Positions 24,795-32,027 are shown, counted from the stretch's first letter. The stretch: DNA of 40,429 bases from Rhodocyclaceae bacterium UBA2250 (GCA_002347285.1 DDXW01000058.1:1-40429); one strand, 5' to 3'. Made by a program: numbers and translations. Notes: generated by a model from the sequence alone, not told the origin.

Positions 24795-25365
24795 ATCCGT
24801 CGCCCAGATATTCATCAACGCGCTGCTCGCCAACAACTTCGTGCTGGCGATGTTCCTCGGCCTGTGCCCGTTCCTCGGCGTCTCCGGCAAGCTCGACACC
24901 GCCTTTCCGATGGGCGTGGCGACCACCTTCGTGATGTTGGTCGCCTCGCTGTGCGCCTACGGCCTCAACCTGCTGCTCACCGCCTTCCAGCTCGAGTTCC
25001 TGCGTCTGATCTCCTATATCGTCATCATCGCCTCGGCGGTGCAGCTGGTCGAGATGGTGCTGAAGAAGTACAGCCCCGGCCTGTTCCGCGCGCTCGGCAT
25101 CTACCTGCCGCTGATCACCACCAACTGCGCGGTGCTCGGCGTCGCGCTGTTCCAGACCGCGCGCGAATACGACTTCATTCAGTCGCTGACCTTCAGCTTC
25201 GGCGGCGGCGCCGGCTTCACGCTGGCGCTGGTGCTGATGGCCAGCGTGCGCGAGCGCCTGCAGCTTTCCGACGTGCCCTCGGTGGCGCAGGGCACGGCGC
25301 TGTCGCTGATGCTGGCGGGTATCCTCTCGCTGGCCTTCATGGGCTTCGCCGGGCTGGGCAGCTGA
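24787..25365 (+). CDS. rnfA: RnfA, integral membrane subunit
   Basis: A 192-residue protein with six hydrophobic segments, homologous to NqrE and related to RnfE with inverted topology. Cys27 (LGLCPFLGV) and Cys114 (TTNCAVLG) complete the intramembrane iron site with RnfE. The start ATG 24787 lies within rnfE. Gene order here is rnfB-(PFOR)-rnfC-D-G-E-A, unlike the rnfABCDGE order of gammaproteobacteria. The stop is directly followed by the GTG of a small Cys-rich protein. Confidence 0.95.
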   Translation: MSESVAQIFINALLANNFVLAMFLGLCPFLGVSGKLDTAFPMGVATTFVMLVASLCAYGLNLLLTAFQLEFLRLISYIVIIASAVQLVEMVLKKYSPGLFRALGIYLPLITTNCAVLGVALFQTAREYDFIQSLTFSFGGGAGFTLALVLMASVRERLQLSDVPSVAQGTALSLMLAGILSLAFMGFAGLGS

Positions 25366-25557
25366 GTGGGCACCTACCTGCTCGTCATCGGGCTGATCTT
25401 CCTGATCCTGCTGGCCGGCATCACGGTCGATCGGCTCTACCGCCTCTTCGCTGCGCGCAACCCGCAGCTCGGGCCGTTCCGCAAGAGCGGCGGCGGCTGC
25501 GGCAGCTGCTCCGGCGGCAGCGGCTGCAGCGGCGACAGCAAGTCCTGCCACCCCTGA
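25366..25557 (+). CDS. Small Cys-rich single-helix membrane protein, NqrM-like
   Basis: A 63-residue protein starting with GTG immediately after the rnfA stop (no gap). Residues 3-20 form one hydrophobic helix (TYLLVIGLIFLILLAGIT), followed by a basic linker and a Gly/Ser/Cys tail with four cysteines at 45, 48, 54 and 61. The layout resembles NqrM, a small membrane protein with clustered cysteines needed to mature the NqrD/E iron centre of Na+-NQR, and also FeoB-associated Cys-rich proteins. As RnfA/RnfE are the NqrE/D homologues, a role in iron or Fe-S insertion into Rnf is plausible. This is inferred from layout and position, not sequence identity. Confidence 0.6.
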   Translation: MGTYLLVIGLIFLILLAGITVDRLYRLFAARNPQLGPFRKSGGGCGSCSGGSGCSGDSKSCHP

Positions 25558-25565
25558 ACGCGGCA

Positions 25566-25579
25566 GCCGGGAAACCGGC
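25566..25579. terminator. Small hairpin between convergent genes, weak terminator candidate
   Basis: GCCGG-GAAA-CCGGC (25566-25579) is a 5-bp stem with a GNRA-type tetraloop in the 39-bp gap between the rnf operon end and the convergent sulfatase gene. No T-run follows on either strand (only GTCTTGCTTAT on +), so termination here is unproven. Confidence 0.3.
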
Positions 25580-25596
25580 GTCGGCGGGGGTCTTGC

Positions 25597-27663
25597 TTAT
25601 GGTTTGCCGCCGACGCTGCCGGTGGTGTTGTCCATGAGGCTGCGCGTCGCGACCTGGATGAAGGCCTCCAGCTCGGTCTTCATGGCGGCGGTCGCCGCTT
25701 CGTCATGGACGACGGCAGACGCCATGGCCGGACTCAGCCGATAGTCGTAGAGCTTGAGCGCCTTCGTACGCGAGGCGACAAGGATTCGGCTGTCCTTGAT
25801 CAGGGCGACGGTCTGGTCGCTGCCCGAGGGCTTGATCACGCCGAAGCCGGGATCATCCGCCGCCAGGTTCAGCAGGTCGCGGCCCCAGCACTGGTGCCGT
25901 ACCTTGCCGCCCAGCCGGCCCATGATCGTCGGGACGATGTCCACCTGGGTGCCTACCGTGTCGCGCTGCGCCCCGAAGGCCTGGCGGATGCCGGGGGCGA
26001 GCAGCAGCAGCGGTACATGGAAGCGCGACAGGTTGATTTCCGTGATTTGTTCACCGCTGGCGAAGCCGTGGTCGCCGACGATGACGAACAGCGTTTCGTT
26101 GAAATAGGGCGCACGGCGCGCCTGCTCGAAGAACTGACCGAGCGCCCAGTCGGAATAGCGCATGGCGGTCAGATGCTCGTCGAGCTGGCCATGGCCCGTC
26201 ACCGGTTCGACCGGCAGCGTCTGCGGAAGGGGATACGGCGTGTGGTTCGATAGCGTCTGTAGCAGAGCGTAGAACGGCCGGTCGCGCGGCTGCTTCGCCA
26301 GTTCGGCGGCCGCACGTGAAAACATGTCTTGGTCAGAGACGCCCCAGGTCGGATCGGATACCAGCGGATTGACGTAGTCGAAGCGCCCGATGAATTTGCT
26401 GACGCCCTGCTTGCCGAAAAAGCCGGACTGGTTGTCCCAAGCGAAGTCGCCGTTATAGACGTACAGGTTGTCGTAGTTGCGGGCGGCGAGCAGCTGGGGC
26501 AGGCCGGAGAAATGGTTGCTGCTCTCCTGCTGCTGCATCAGATATTCGAAGCCAGGCAGGTTGGGGAAGCAGGCGAAGCTGGCGAACATGCCCTGATGGG
26601 TATGGGTGCCATTGGAAAAGAACCGGGTGAACAGCACACCCTCCCCGGCCAGTTTGTCGAAATGCGGCGTGATGTTCCCCGGCGCGCCCAGCGCGCCCAC
26701 ATGCCGGCCGGAAAAACTTTCCATGAGGATCACCACGACGTTGCGCACCGCCGGAACCTTGGCTTCAGGCGGGGTATAGTCCCGGCGCACGGCTGCCTGA
26801 TCCGCATCCACCAAGCTGTCCTGGGCGGTGAGCAGGATCCGGCGCAGGTGCCCGGTTGCCTCGGCCTGCGGCATGGTGACCTTCCAGATGTTGTCACGCT
26901 GCCTCGACATCTGGGCCATGGCCGCGGACGCGAAGGAGAGCGTGCCGTTCAGGCCGAGCTGGTTGGCGAACATCGAGTCGGTGGTGAAAGCATCGCCCCA
27001 GCGCAGGGGTGGGCCTTGCCGCAGGGTGCCGCGCGCGGCGACCACGGCCAGCATCAGGCAAACCAGCAGCGCCGGCACGCGCACATGCCACGCGTCCGTG
27101 CGGCGGCCCGGCTTGCGCACTTCCCCTGCGGAAGCCGAAAAGCGCGTCAGTCGGTCGAGCAGCTTCAGCAGCCGGGCCATCAGCCAGGTGGCCAGGGCCC
27201 ATGCCAGCAGGTAGCGCAGCACCGGAAAGCCGAACCAGAGCATGCTCAGCACCGTCTTCGGATCCTCCTTCATGTACTGAAAGACCAGGCCGTTCAGGCG
27301 CTGATTGAATTCCCGGTAGAAGTCGAGCTCGACGACGCCAAGGAAGATCGACAGGCTGGCCCAGGCGAGCAGCCAGACGTGCATCCAGCGGCGGGCCTGC
27401 ATCAGACGGGGAACCGCGATGGCCATGAGCAACGGCAGGCAGAGCATGGCGACCAGACGCAGGTCGAAGCGTAGGCCGTTAATGAAGGCCTCGGCCAGAT
27501 CGCCTGCCATGGCCGTCGCGGCCTGCTCCCGGTTGTTAAGCAGCAGCGCCAGCCGCAACAGCGCGTGCATGCCCAGCAGCAGCGTGGTGCCGAGCAGCGT
27601 ATAGGCCAGGTGCTGGGGCAGGCCGATGGAGGGTTGGGCAGAGGCAGGAGTCGAAGCGGTCAT
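25597..27663 (-). CDS. LtaS-like membrane sulfatase / phosphotransferase family protein
   Basis: A 688-residue membrane enzyme of the alkaline phosphatase/sulfatase superfamily (LtaS, OpgB or phosphoethanolamine-transferase like). Five hydrophobic segments lie within the first 215 residues (about 20-42, 68-85, 95-113, 145-165 and 196-211). The extracytoplasmic catalytic domain has MESFSG (metal ligand Glu315), the nucleophile region NGTHTHQG (Thr353 or Thr355) and GDHGFASG (Asp531, His532). The likely reaction is transfer of a phospho-alcohol head group to an envelope glycan, but the substrate cannot be told from sequence. Start ATG 27663 overlaps the stop of the upstream propeller protein gene by 4 bp, so the two form an operon. 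Confidence 0.8.
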   Translation of the reverse strand: MTASTPASAQPSIGLPQHLAYTLLGTTLLLGMHALLRLALLLNNREQAATAMAGDLAEAFINGLRFDLRLVAMLCLPLLMAIAVPRLMQARRWMHVWLLAWASLSIFLGVVELDFYREFNQRLNGLVFQYMKEDPKTVLSMLWFGFPVLRYLLAWALATWLMARLLKLLDRLTRFSASAGEVRKPGRRTDAWHVRVPALLVCLMLAVVAARGTLRQGPPLRWGDAFTTDSMFANQLGLNGTLSFASAAMAQMSRQRDNIWKVTMPQAEATGHLRRILLTAQDSLVDADQAAVRRDYTPPEAKVPAVRNVVVILMESFSGRHVGALGAPGNITPHFDKLAGEGVLFTRFFSNGTHTHQGMFASFACFPNLPGFEYLMQQQESSNHFSGLPQLLAARNYDNLYVYNGDFAWDNQSGFFGKQGVSKFIGRFDYVNPLVSDPTWGVSDQDMFSRAAAELAKQPRDRPFYALLQTLSNHTPYPLPQTLPVEPVTGHGQLDEHLTAMRYSDWALGQFFEQARRAPYFNETLFVIVGDHGFASGEQITEINLSRFHVPLLLLAPGIRQAFGAQRDTVGTQVDIVPTIMGRLGGKVRHQCWGRDLLNLAADDPGFGVIKPSGSDQTVALIKDSRILVASRTKALKLYDYRLSPAMASAVVHDEAATAAMKTELEAFIQVATRSLMDNTTGSVGGKP

Positions 27664-28517
27664 GGCTGTTGATTGCTGGAAGGTATCCGGTTGATTTCGA
27701 GAATGCGGCCGCGCCCTTGCTCGGCGATGAGCAGCCGGCCGGGGGCGATGGCCAGGATGGCCTGTCCGGAGCGCAGATGTTCGAGGATGACCCGCAGTTT
27801 TCCCCCCGCTTCCATCAGGAGCAGGCGCGCCCCATGGGTCGCATCCTCGGTGATCCAGAGCCCCTCCTGGCCGCACATCAGGTAGCCCGGTGCGTTGAGA
27901 CCAGCATGGACGATCGGGTCCGAGTCCGCCGCCGGCCGGTAGAGCTTGATCCAGCCCTGCTTCTTCTCCGAGTAGAACAGACGGCCGTCCGGGCAGACGG
28001 CCAGCCCCTCGCCGACGGCCAAGCCGGAGCGCAGCACCTCGGCGCCGCGGCTCGCGGGATCGTAGCGCCAGAGGCGACCGCCCTCGGGCCGGTCCTCGAT
28101 CGCGTAGACGTAGTTCGTATCGGCGGCGATCCCTTCTATGTTCTTTCCCGCGAACAGGGGTTCCGCTTGGCCTTCGCGCACCCAAAGCACCGGGTGCTCG
28201 CCGCCCTCCTGGCTGACGAGGACGCCGCCGCGGAAGTGCGCCAGTCCGTCGGGCTTGTTGAGCCCGCCCAACACTTCCTGTAGCGGGCCATCCGGCATCC
28301 GCTTGAGCAGCACGCCCCGCTGCTTGCCGTGTTCCAGGGAGATGAAAAGCGCTCCATTCTCACCCCACGCTAGCGCACTGACCAGCGGCAGGTCGTCGAG
28401 ATGGGTTTTCACTGCCCAGCCGGCCGCCGCTGTTACCGGGAAATAGTGCCGCCAAGCCATGAAGGACAGGACGGCGGCGAGCATGAAGATCGCGAGGAGA
28501 GACTTCTTGAGAAACAT
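27660..28517 (-). CDS. SMP-30/NHL-type beta-propeller protein, membrane-anchored or exported
   Basis: A 285-residue protein with an N-terminal signal or anchor (FLKKSLLAIFMLAAVLSF) and repeated propeller blades of the SMP-30/gluconolactonase/NHL type (for example GLNKPDGLAHFRGGVLVS, and later GLAVGEGLAVCPDGRLFYS). No catalytic metal site can be confirmed by eye. Start ATG 28517 has AAAGGTG about 6 nt upstream; the longer upstream frame lacks homology-like features. Translationally coupled to the sulfatase, so it may bind or present the same envelope substrate. Function unknown. Confidence 0.7.
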   Translation of the reverse strand: MFLKKSLLAIFMLAAVLSFMAWRHYFPVTAAAGWAVKTHLDDLPLVSALAWGENGALFISLEHGKQRGVLLKRMPDGPLQEVLGGLNKPDGLAHFRGGVLVSQEGGEHPVLWVREGQAEPLFAGKNIEGIAADTNYVYAIEDRPEGGRLWRYDPASRGAEVLRSGLAVGEGLAVCPDGRLFYSEKKQGWIKLYRPAADSDPIVHAGLNAPGYLMCGQEGLWITEDATHGARLLLMEAGGKLRVILEHLRSGQAILAIAPGRLLIAEQGRGRILEINRIPSSNQQP

Positions 28518-28600
28518 GGACACCTTTAGCGCGAGGAAGAGGATGGGGCGCGCGCAATTGTGTCCCGGCATCCTTAATCCGCGCTTAAACGGAGTGCCTG

Positions 28601-28629
28601 CTCCGGCGTGATCCATGAGACACGCCGAG
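28601..28629. repeat. Inverted repeat in the divergent intergenic region
   Basis: CGGCGTG (28604-28610) and CACGCCG (28621-28627), extendable to CTC/GAG with one bulge, lie between the divergent propeller gene and the small coiled-coil gene. It could be an operator or a leader hairpin. No T-run follows. Confidence 0.35.
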
Positions 28630-28701
28630 CACGCTCGGGAAAGAGAGGAACGTTCGCGGCGAAACGGTTTTACGCTACACTCACCGGAAAGGAGATTGCA
28701 C

Positions 28702-28941
28702 ATGAGCGAACAGATCGACAACCTGATCCTCGAGCACCTGAAAAAGATTCAGGCCGAGCAAGCCGCCAGCCGCGAACGCGACGCGGAGATCATGGGCCGA
28801 CTGGCCAACATCGAGAGCGGCCTGGCCCGGATCACACGCGATGAGTCCAACACTTACACCGAACTGATCCAGGATCGGCACGTCGTCGACAAGCTGCGCG
28901 AGCGGATCGAGCGCATCGAGCGACGCCTCGAGCTGGCGTAG
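28702..28941 (+). CDS. Small coiled-coil protein, unknown function
   Basis: A 79-residue, highly charged, all-helical protein without membrane segment or cysteine. Heptad-like spacing is visible at the N terminus (IDNLILEHLKKIQAEQAA) and again at the C terminus (VVDKLRERIERIERRLEL), consistent with a dimeric or oligomeric coiled coil. Start: AAAGGAG at 28688-28694, 7 nt before ATG. A TACACT box (28676-28681) could be a -10, but I see no convincing -35. It is a single-gene unit ended by a strong terminator. The family was not recognised. Confidence 0.65.
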   Translation: MSEQIDNLILEHLKKIQAEQAASRERDAEIMGRLANIESGLARITRDESNTYTELIQDRHVVDKLRERIERIERRLELA

Positions 28942-28964
28942 TTATCCACCGTTTTTGTGGACAA
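28942..28964. repeat. Inverted pair of DnaA-box-like sequences
   Basis: TTATCCACC (28942-28950) and, on -, TTGTCCACA (28964-28956) each match the DnaA box TTWTNCACA at 8 of 9 positions and face each other across 5 nt. They sit between the coiled-coil stop codon and its terminator. They may be only an accessory hairpin; a replication or DnaA-titration role is speculative. Confidence 0.3.
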
Positions 28965-28992
28965 GGCCGGGGATTCCCGGCCTTTTTCTTTT
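28963..28992 (+). terminator. Strong intrinsic terminator of the coiled-coil gene
   Basis: AAGGCCGGG (28963-28971) pairs with CCCGGCCTT (28976-28984) around a GATT loop and runs into TTTCTTTT, 21 nt after the stop codon. Confidence 0.88.
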
Positions 28993-29016
28993 GCGGTCAG
29001 CCAGTTGAACGACTGG

Positions 29017-29187
29017 CTAAATTTTGCTCGCCTCGAGGATGACCAGAATCTCGTTTTGCTGGTGCTGGCGCTGCTCGCCGAGCAGCCAGCCAAGGAAAGG
29101 CAAACGCGTCGATTGATCGTCCTGTTTGTCTTCCTGGAGGCCGGCAAGGATGGCGCAACTGATCGGAGAAGACGAGCTACGCGTCAT
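29017..29187 (-). pseudogene. Remnant of a secretin (GspD/PilQ/phage pIV-type) C terminus
   Basis: On -, the frame ending at 29017 reads CAILAGLQEDKQDDQSTR, then LPFLGWLLGEQ, then NEILVILEASKI and a stop. This follows the C-terminal secretin signature: an (I/L)-(A/G)-G-L core, 11 residues, a Leu-Pro pair with PFLG-WLL, and a final hydrophobic strand. The ending resembles the LVKAT-type tail of filamentous-phage pIV. Only about 50-57 residues remain, upstream homology is lost within about 30 nt, and tRNA genes lie next to it, so no complete gene can exist. I read it as a leftover of an integrated element, possibly a filamentous phage. The rest of 28993-29212 shows no other gene. Confidence 0.5.
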
Positions 29188-29212
29188 CGCCGCTTCGAAC
29201 CTGATCACTGAG

Positions 29213-29248
29213 AAAAATCCGGAAAGGCGAGCCGTATGGCTCCCTTTC
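29213..29248 (-). terminator. Intrinsic terminator of the tRNA-Lys operon
   Basis: On -, GAAAGG-GAGCC (29248-29238), an ATAC loop and GGCTC-G-CCTTTC (29233-29222) form an 11-bp stem with a single bulged base, followed within 4 nt by ATTTTT (29218-29213). It lies 52 nt past the 3' end of the second tRNA. Confidence 0.8.
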
Positions 29249-29300
29249 ATCCAGGCGGCAGCGGAAATGACAACGGCCCGCCGTAGCGAGCCGTCGAAAT

Positions 29301-29376
29301 TGGTGGGCCGTGTAGGGGTCGAACCTACGACAAACGGATTAAGAGTCCGCTGCTCTACCAGCTGAGCTAACGGCCC
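29301..29376 (-). tRNA. tRNA-Lys (anticodon CUU)
   Basis: The 76-nt sequence on - begins GGGCCGTTAGCTCAGCTGG, has the anticodon arm CGGACTCTTAATCCG with CTT, a T arm GTAGGTTCGACCCCTAC, and ends GGCCCACCA with encoded CCA. The acceptor stem pairs fully. Second gene of a two-tRNA transcript, 8 nt after tRNA-Lys(UUU). Confidence 0.97.
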
Positions 29377-29384
29377 ATGTGATT

Positions 29385-29460
29385 TGGTGGGTGGTACAGG
29401 ATTCGAACCTGTGACCAATTGGTTAAAAGCCAACTGCTCTACCGACTGAGCTAACCACCC
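29385..29460 (-). tRNA. tRNA-Lys (anticodon UUU)
   Basis: The 76-nt sequence on - begins GGGTGGTTAGCTCAGTCGG, has the anticodon arm TTGGCTTTTAACCAA with TTT, a T arm ACAGGTTCGAATCCTGT and an encoded 3' CCA. First gene of the tandem lysine tRNA pair; the two differ in acceptor and anticodon stems, so this is not a recent duplication. Confidence 0.97.
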
Positions 29461-29474
29461 CCGGAAGGCCGCGA

Positions 29475-29503
29475 ATTATAGCGGCTCGCCGGCCGCTGCG
29501 GAA
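29475..29503 (-). promoter_or_regulatory. Candidate promoter of the tRNA-Lys pair
   Basis: A perfect TATAAT -10 (29480-29475 on -) lies 14 nt before the first tRNA base. A poor -35 (TTCCGC, 29503-29498) sits 17 bp upstream. The start would fall close to 29468. Confidence 0.55.
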
Positions 29504-29515
29504 CCCCCGGCGAGC
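29484..29515. repeat. Inverted repeat between the tsuA stop and the tRNA promoter
   Basis: GCTCGCCGG (29484-29492) and CCGGCGAGC (29507-29515) form a perfect 9-bp stem with a 14-nt loop. A run of seven A on + (29517-29523) lies before it in the direction of the sulfur-transporter gene, so it is not a canonical terminator on -. It may still block readthrough or act as a processing site. Confidence 0.5.
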
Positions 29516-29532
29516 GAAAAAAATTGCAGCGT

Positions 29533-30633
29533 TCAGGCCTCCTGCATCATGCGCCAGTACTGGTACTTCATCATCGCGGCGGCGCCGGCGACGATGGCCG
29601 CGAAGGTCAGCATCGAGCCGACGGCCAGGGTCGACACGCCGGTGATGGCCTGGCCGATCGTGCAGCCCATCGACAGCACGCCGCCGATGCCCATCAGCAC
29701 CGCGCCGACGGCGTGGTTGAGGAAGTCCTTGCCGTCGACGAACCACTCGATGCGGAAGCCCTTGCTGACGACCGCCCAGAGGAACGAACCGACGACGATG
29801 CCGAGCAGGGCGACGATGCCGAAGTTGATCAGCGAGGTGTCCTGCGGGTTCATCAGGTAGCGCACGCCGTCGCCCATCGGGCTCATGAAGGTGAAGGACT
29901 GGGTCTCGACGCGCAGCGGCTTGGTGTCGGCGAAGTCGGCGTACTCCTTCCATTCGGCGCCCATCGCCCCGCCGGTGACGTACCAGCCGCCGACGATGAC
30001 CAGGCCGATGACGATGCCGGCGAGCACGTTGTCGAAGTTGCCGCGGAATTCGCCGGAGGCGAAGGCGAAGGCGGCGAGCGCGAGCACCACGACGATCCCG
30101 ACGATCGTGTTGCCGAGGCCGATCAGGTCGCCGAGCGCCTGCGTCTTGAAGCCGAGCGCGCCGAGGTCGATCGTCGTCGCGCCGACCAGCTTGCCGAACA
30201 CGGCGTTGTAGAAGTCGGTCCACAGCATCAGGTAGGCGCAGATGCCGGCGATGACGAGCACCGCCACGGACTTGAGGTTGCCGCCGCCGATGCGTACCAG
30301 CGTCTTGTTGCCGCAGCCCGAGGCGAGCGTCATGCCGACGCCGAACATCAGGCCGCCGAGCAGGTAGCGCAGCCAGGCGAACTGGGCGCTGCGGTAGGGC
30401 GGGAAGGTCGCCGTGCCGAGGTTGGCTGCGCCGCTCGCCTCGAGAACGACGACGCCGATCATGGCGACGGCGGCGGCCAGCAGCCAGGCGCGCAGGCGCC
30501 CGGTGTCACCCATGTTGACCCAGTCCGACACGGCGCCCATCGTGCAGAAGTTGGTTTTGTTGGCCACTGCACCCATGACCACGGCCAGGCCGAAGACGAT
30601 GAGCAGCACTTGGTGATGAATCGTGAATTCCAT
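29533..30633 (-). CDS. YeeE/YedE family sulfur (thiosulfate) transporter
   Basis: Polytopic inner-membrane protein of 366 residues, related to the thiosulfate importer TsuA (YeeE). About nine hydrophobic segments are visible. Conserved cysteines sit in the family motifs NFCTMGAVSDW (about residue 30), SGCGNKTLVRIGGG (about 106) and SMGCTIGQAITG (about 323), where persulfide or thiol chemistry passes the substrate along. AGGAGG lies 6 nt before ATG 30633. No rhodanese or TusA-like partner gene is adjacent. Import of thiosulfate or another reduced sulfur compound is inferred from the family. Confidence 0.85.
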   Translation of the reverse strand: MEFTIHHQVLLIVFGLAVVMGAVANKTNFCTMGAVSDWVNMGDTGRLRAWLLAAAVAMIGVVVLEASGAANLGTATFPPYRSAQFAWLRYLLGGLMFGVGMTLASGCGNKTLVRIGGGNLKSVAVLVIAGICAYLMLWTDFYNAVFGKLVGATTIDLGALGFKTQALGDLIGLGNTIVGIVVVLALAAFAFASGEFRGNFDNVLAGIVIGLVIVGGWYVTGGAMGAEWKEYADFADTKPLRVETQSFTFMSPMGDGVRYLMNPQDTSLINFGIVALLGIVVGSFLWAVVSKGFRIEWFVDGKDFLNHAVGAVLMGIGGVLSMGCTIGQAITGVSTLAVGSMLTFAAIVAGAAAMMKYQYWRMMQEA

Positions 30634-30703
30634 GCTTTCCTCCTGGAGTGGACGGGTCTCTGGTGGGCCCTGTGACGGATTTGGGGGGAGCGGATTTTAA
30701 CCC

Positions 30704-31384
30704 TTACGCCCGATATGGTGTCGGGTCGGGCAGTCCGGCGGCGGCGAAGCCGTCGCGGCGCAGCCGGCAGGCGTCGCACAGGCCGCAGGCCCGTCCCGCC
30801 TCGTCGGCCTGATAGCAGGAGACGGTCAGGGCGTAATCGACGCCGAGCGCCGCGCCGCGGCGGATGATGTCGGCCTTGGCAAGATCGATCAGCGGGGCAT
30901 GGATCTTCAGCGCATGCCCTTCGACGCCGGCCTTGGTGGCGAGATTCGCCATCGTCTCGAACGCGGCGATGAAGGCGGGACGGCAGTCGGGGTAGCCCGA
31001 GTAGTCGACGGCATTCACGCCGACGAAGATGTCCTGCGCGCCGAGAATCTCCGCCCAGCCGAGGGCGAGCGACAGCATGATCGTGTTGCGCGCCGGCACG
31101 TAGGTGACCGGAATGCCGGGCTGGAGACCTCCCGTCGGCACGGCGATGCTGGCGTCGGTGAGGGCCGAGCCGCCGAACTGGCCGATGTCGAGATGGACGA
31201 CGCGGTGCTCGGCGGCACCGAGCGCCTGCGCGACGCGGGCGGCCGCGGCGAGCTCGGCCGCGTGGCGCTGGCCGTAGTCGACCGACAGGCAGTGGCAGGC
31301 GTAGCCTGCGCTCCTGGCGATGGCCAGGCAGGTGGCGGAGTCGAGGCCGCCGGACAGCAGGACGACCGCCGGCTTATCTGCCAC
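30704..31384 (-). CDS. queC: QueC, 7-cyano-7-deazaguanine synthase
   Basis: Converts 7-carboxy-7-deazaguanine to preQ0 with ATP and ammonia in queuosine tRNA biosynthesis. It has 226 residues. The PP-loop SGGLDS is at residues 11-16, and a C-terminal zinc site includes CYQ, CGLCDAC (one Cys plus CxxCxxC). Start ATG 31384 overlaps the end of queE by 11 bp. Its substrate is the product of QueE, encoded directly upstream. Confidence 0.95.
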   Translation of the reverse strand: MADKPAVVLLSGGLDSATCLAIARSAGYACHCLSVDYGQRHAAELAAAARVAQALGAAEHRVVHLDIGQFGGSALTDASIAVPTGGLQPGIPVTYVPARNTIMLSLALGWAEILGAQDIFVGVNAVDYSGYPDCRPAFIAAFETMANLATKAGVEGHALKIHAPLIDLAKADIIRRGAALGVDYALTVSCYQADEAGRACGLCDACRLRRDGFAAAGLPDPTPYRA

Positions 31385-32027
31385 GTTCCTGCCCCCACAG
31401 CACCTTGTGCAGCTGCAACTGGAAGCGCACCGGCAGCCGGTCGGCGAGTATCCAGTCGGCGAGCTGCGCCGGCGGCAGCCTGTCCCAGACCGGCGAGAAC
31501 AGCACCGGGCAGATCTCGTTCAGCCGCCGCTCCGCCAGCGCCGACTTTGCCCAGTCGTAGTCGGCGCGCGAGGCGAGCACGAGCTTGATCTCGTCCGACG
31601 GCCGCAGGGCGCCGAGATTTTCCCAGCGGTTCTTTTCGCTCTCACCCGAATCCGGGGCCTTGAGATCGACGATGCGCGAGACGCGCGGGTCGACGCCGGA
31701 AATGTCGAGCGCACCGGAGGTTTCCAGCGACACCGAGTAGCCGGCGTCGCACAGCGCCGTCAGCAAGGCGAGGCAGTTCGGCTGCGCGAGCGGCTCGCCG
31801 CCGGTGACGCAGACGGTCGGACAGCGGCAGGCGGCAACCCGCTCGAGGATGGCGGCCACGGTCATCGTCTCGCCGCCGGTGAAGGCGTAGGTCGTGTCGC
31901 ACCAGCCGCAGCGCAGCGGGCAGCCGGTGAGGCGGATGAACACCGTCGGCAGGCCGGCGCGCGTCGATTCGCCCTGCAGGGAATGGAAGATTTCCGTTAC
32001 GCGCAGCGTCTGCGCGCCTGCCGCCAT
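31374..32027 (-). CDS. queE: QueE, 7-carboxy-7-deazaguanine synthase
   Basis: Radical SAM enzyme that contracts the carboxy-tetrahydropterin ring to 7-carboxy-7-deazaguanine. It has 217 residues. The cluster motif is Cys36-x3-Cys40-x2-Cys43 (CPLRCGWC), preceded by the substrate loop FHSLQGEST, and the glycine-rich SAM motif is TGGEPL. Start ATG 32027 is 10 bp after cpoB; the longer upstream frame runs through cpoB and is not coding. Part of the tol-pal-que operon. Confidence 0.93.
   Translation of the reverse strand: MAAGAQTLRVTEIFHSLQGESTRAGLPTVFIRLTGCPLRCGWCDTTYAFTGGETMTVAAILERVAACRCPTVCVTGGEPLAQPNCLALLTALCDAGYSVSLETSGALDISGVDPRVSRIVDLKAPDSGESEKNRWENLGALRPSDEIKLVLASRADYDWAKSALAERRLNEICPVLFSPVWDRLPPAQLADWILADRLPVRFQLQLHKVLWGQERGR

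Noticed and set aside
29126..29365. Open frame of 79 codons on + across the tRNA-Lys(CUU) gene
   Set aside because: It runs through a tRNA gene and the tRNA terminator and has no family resemblance.
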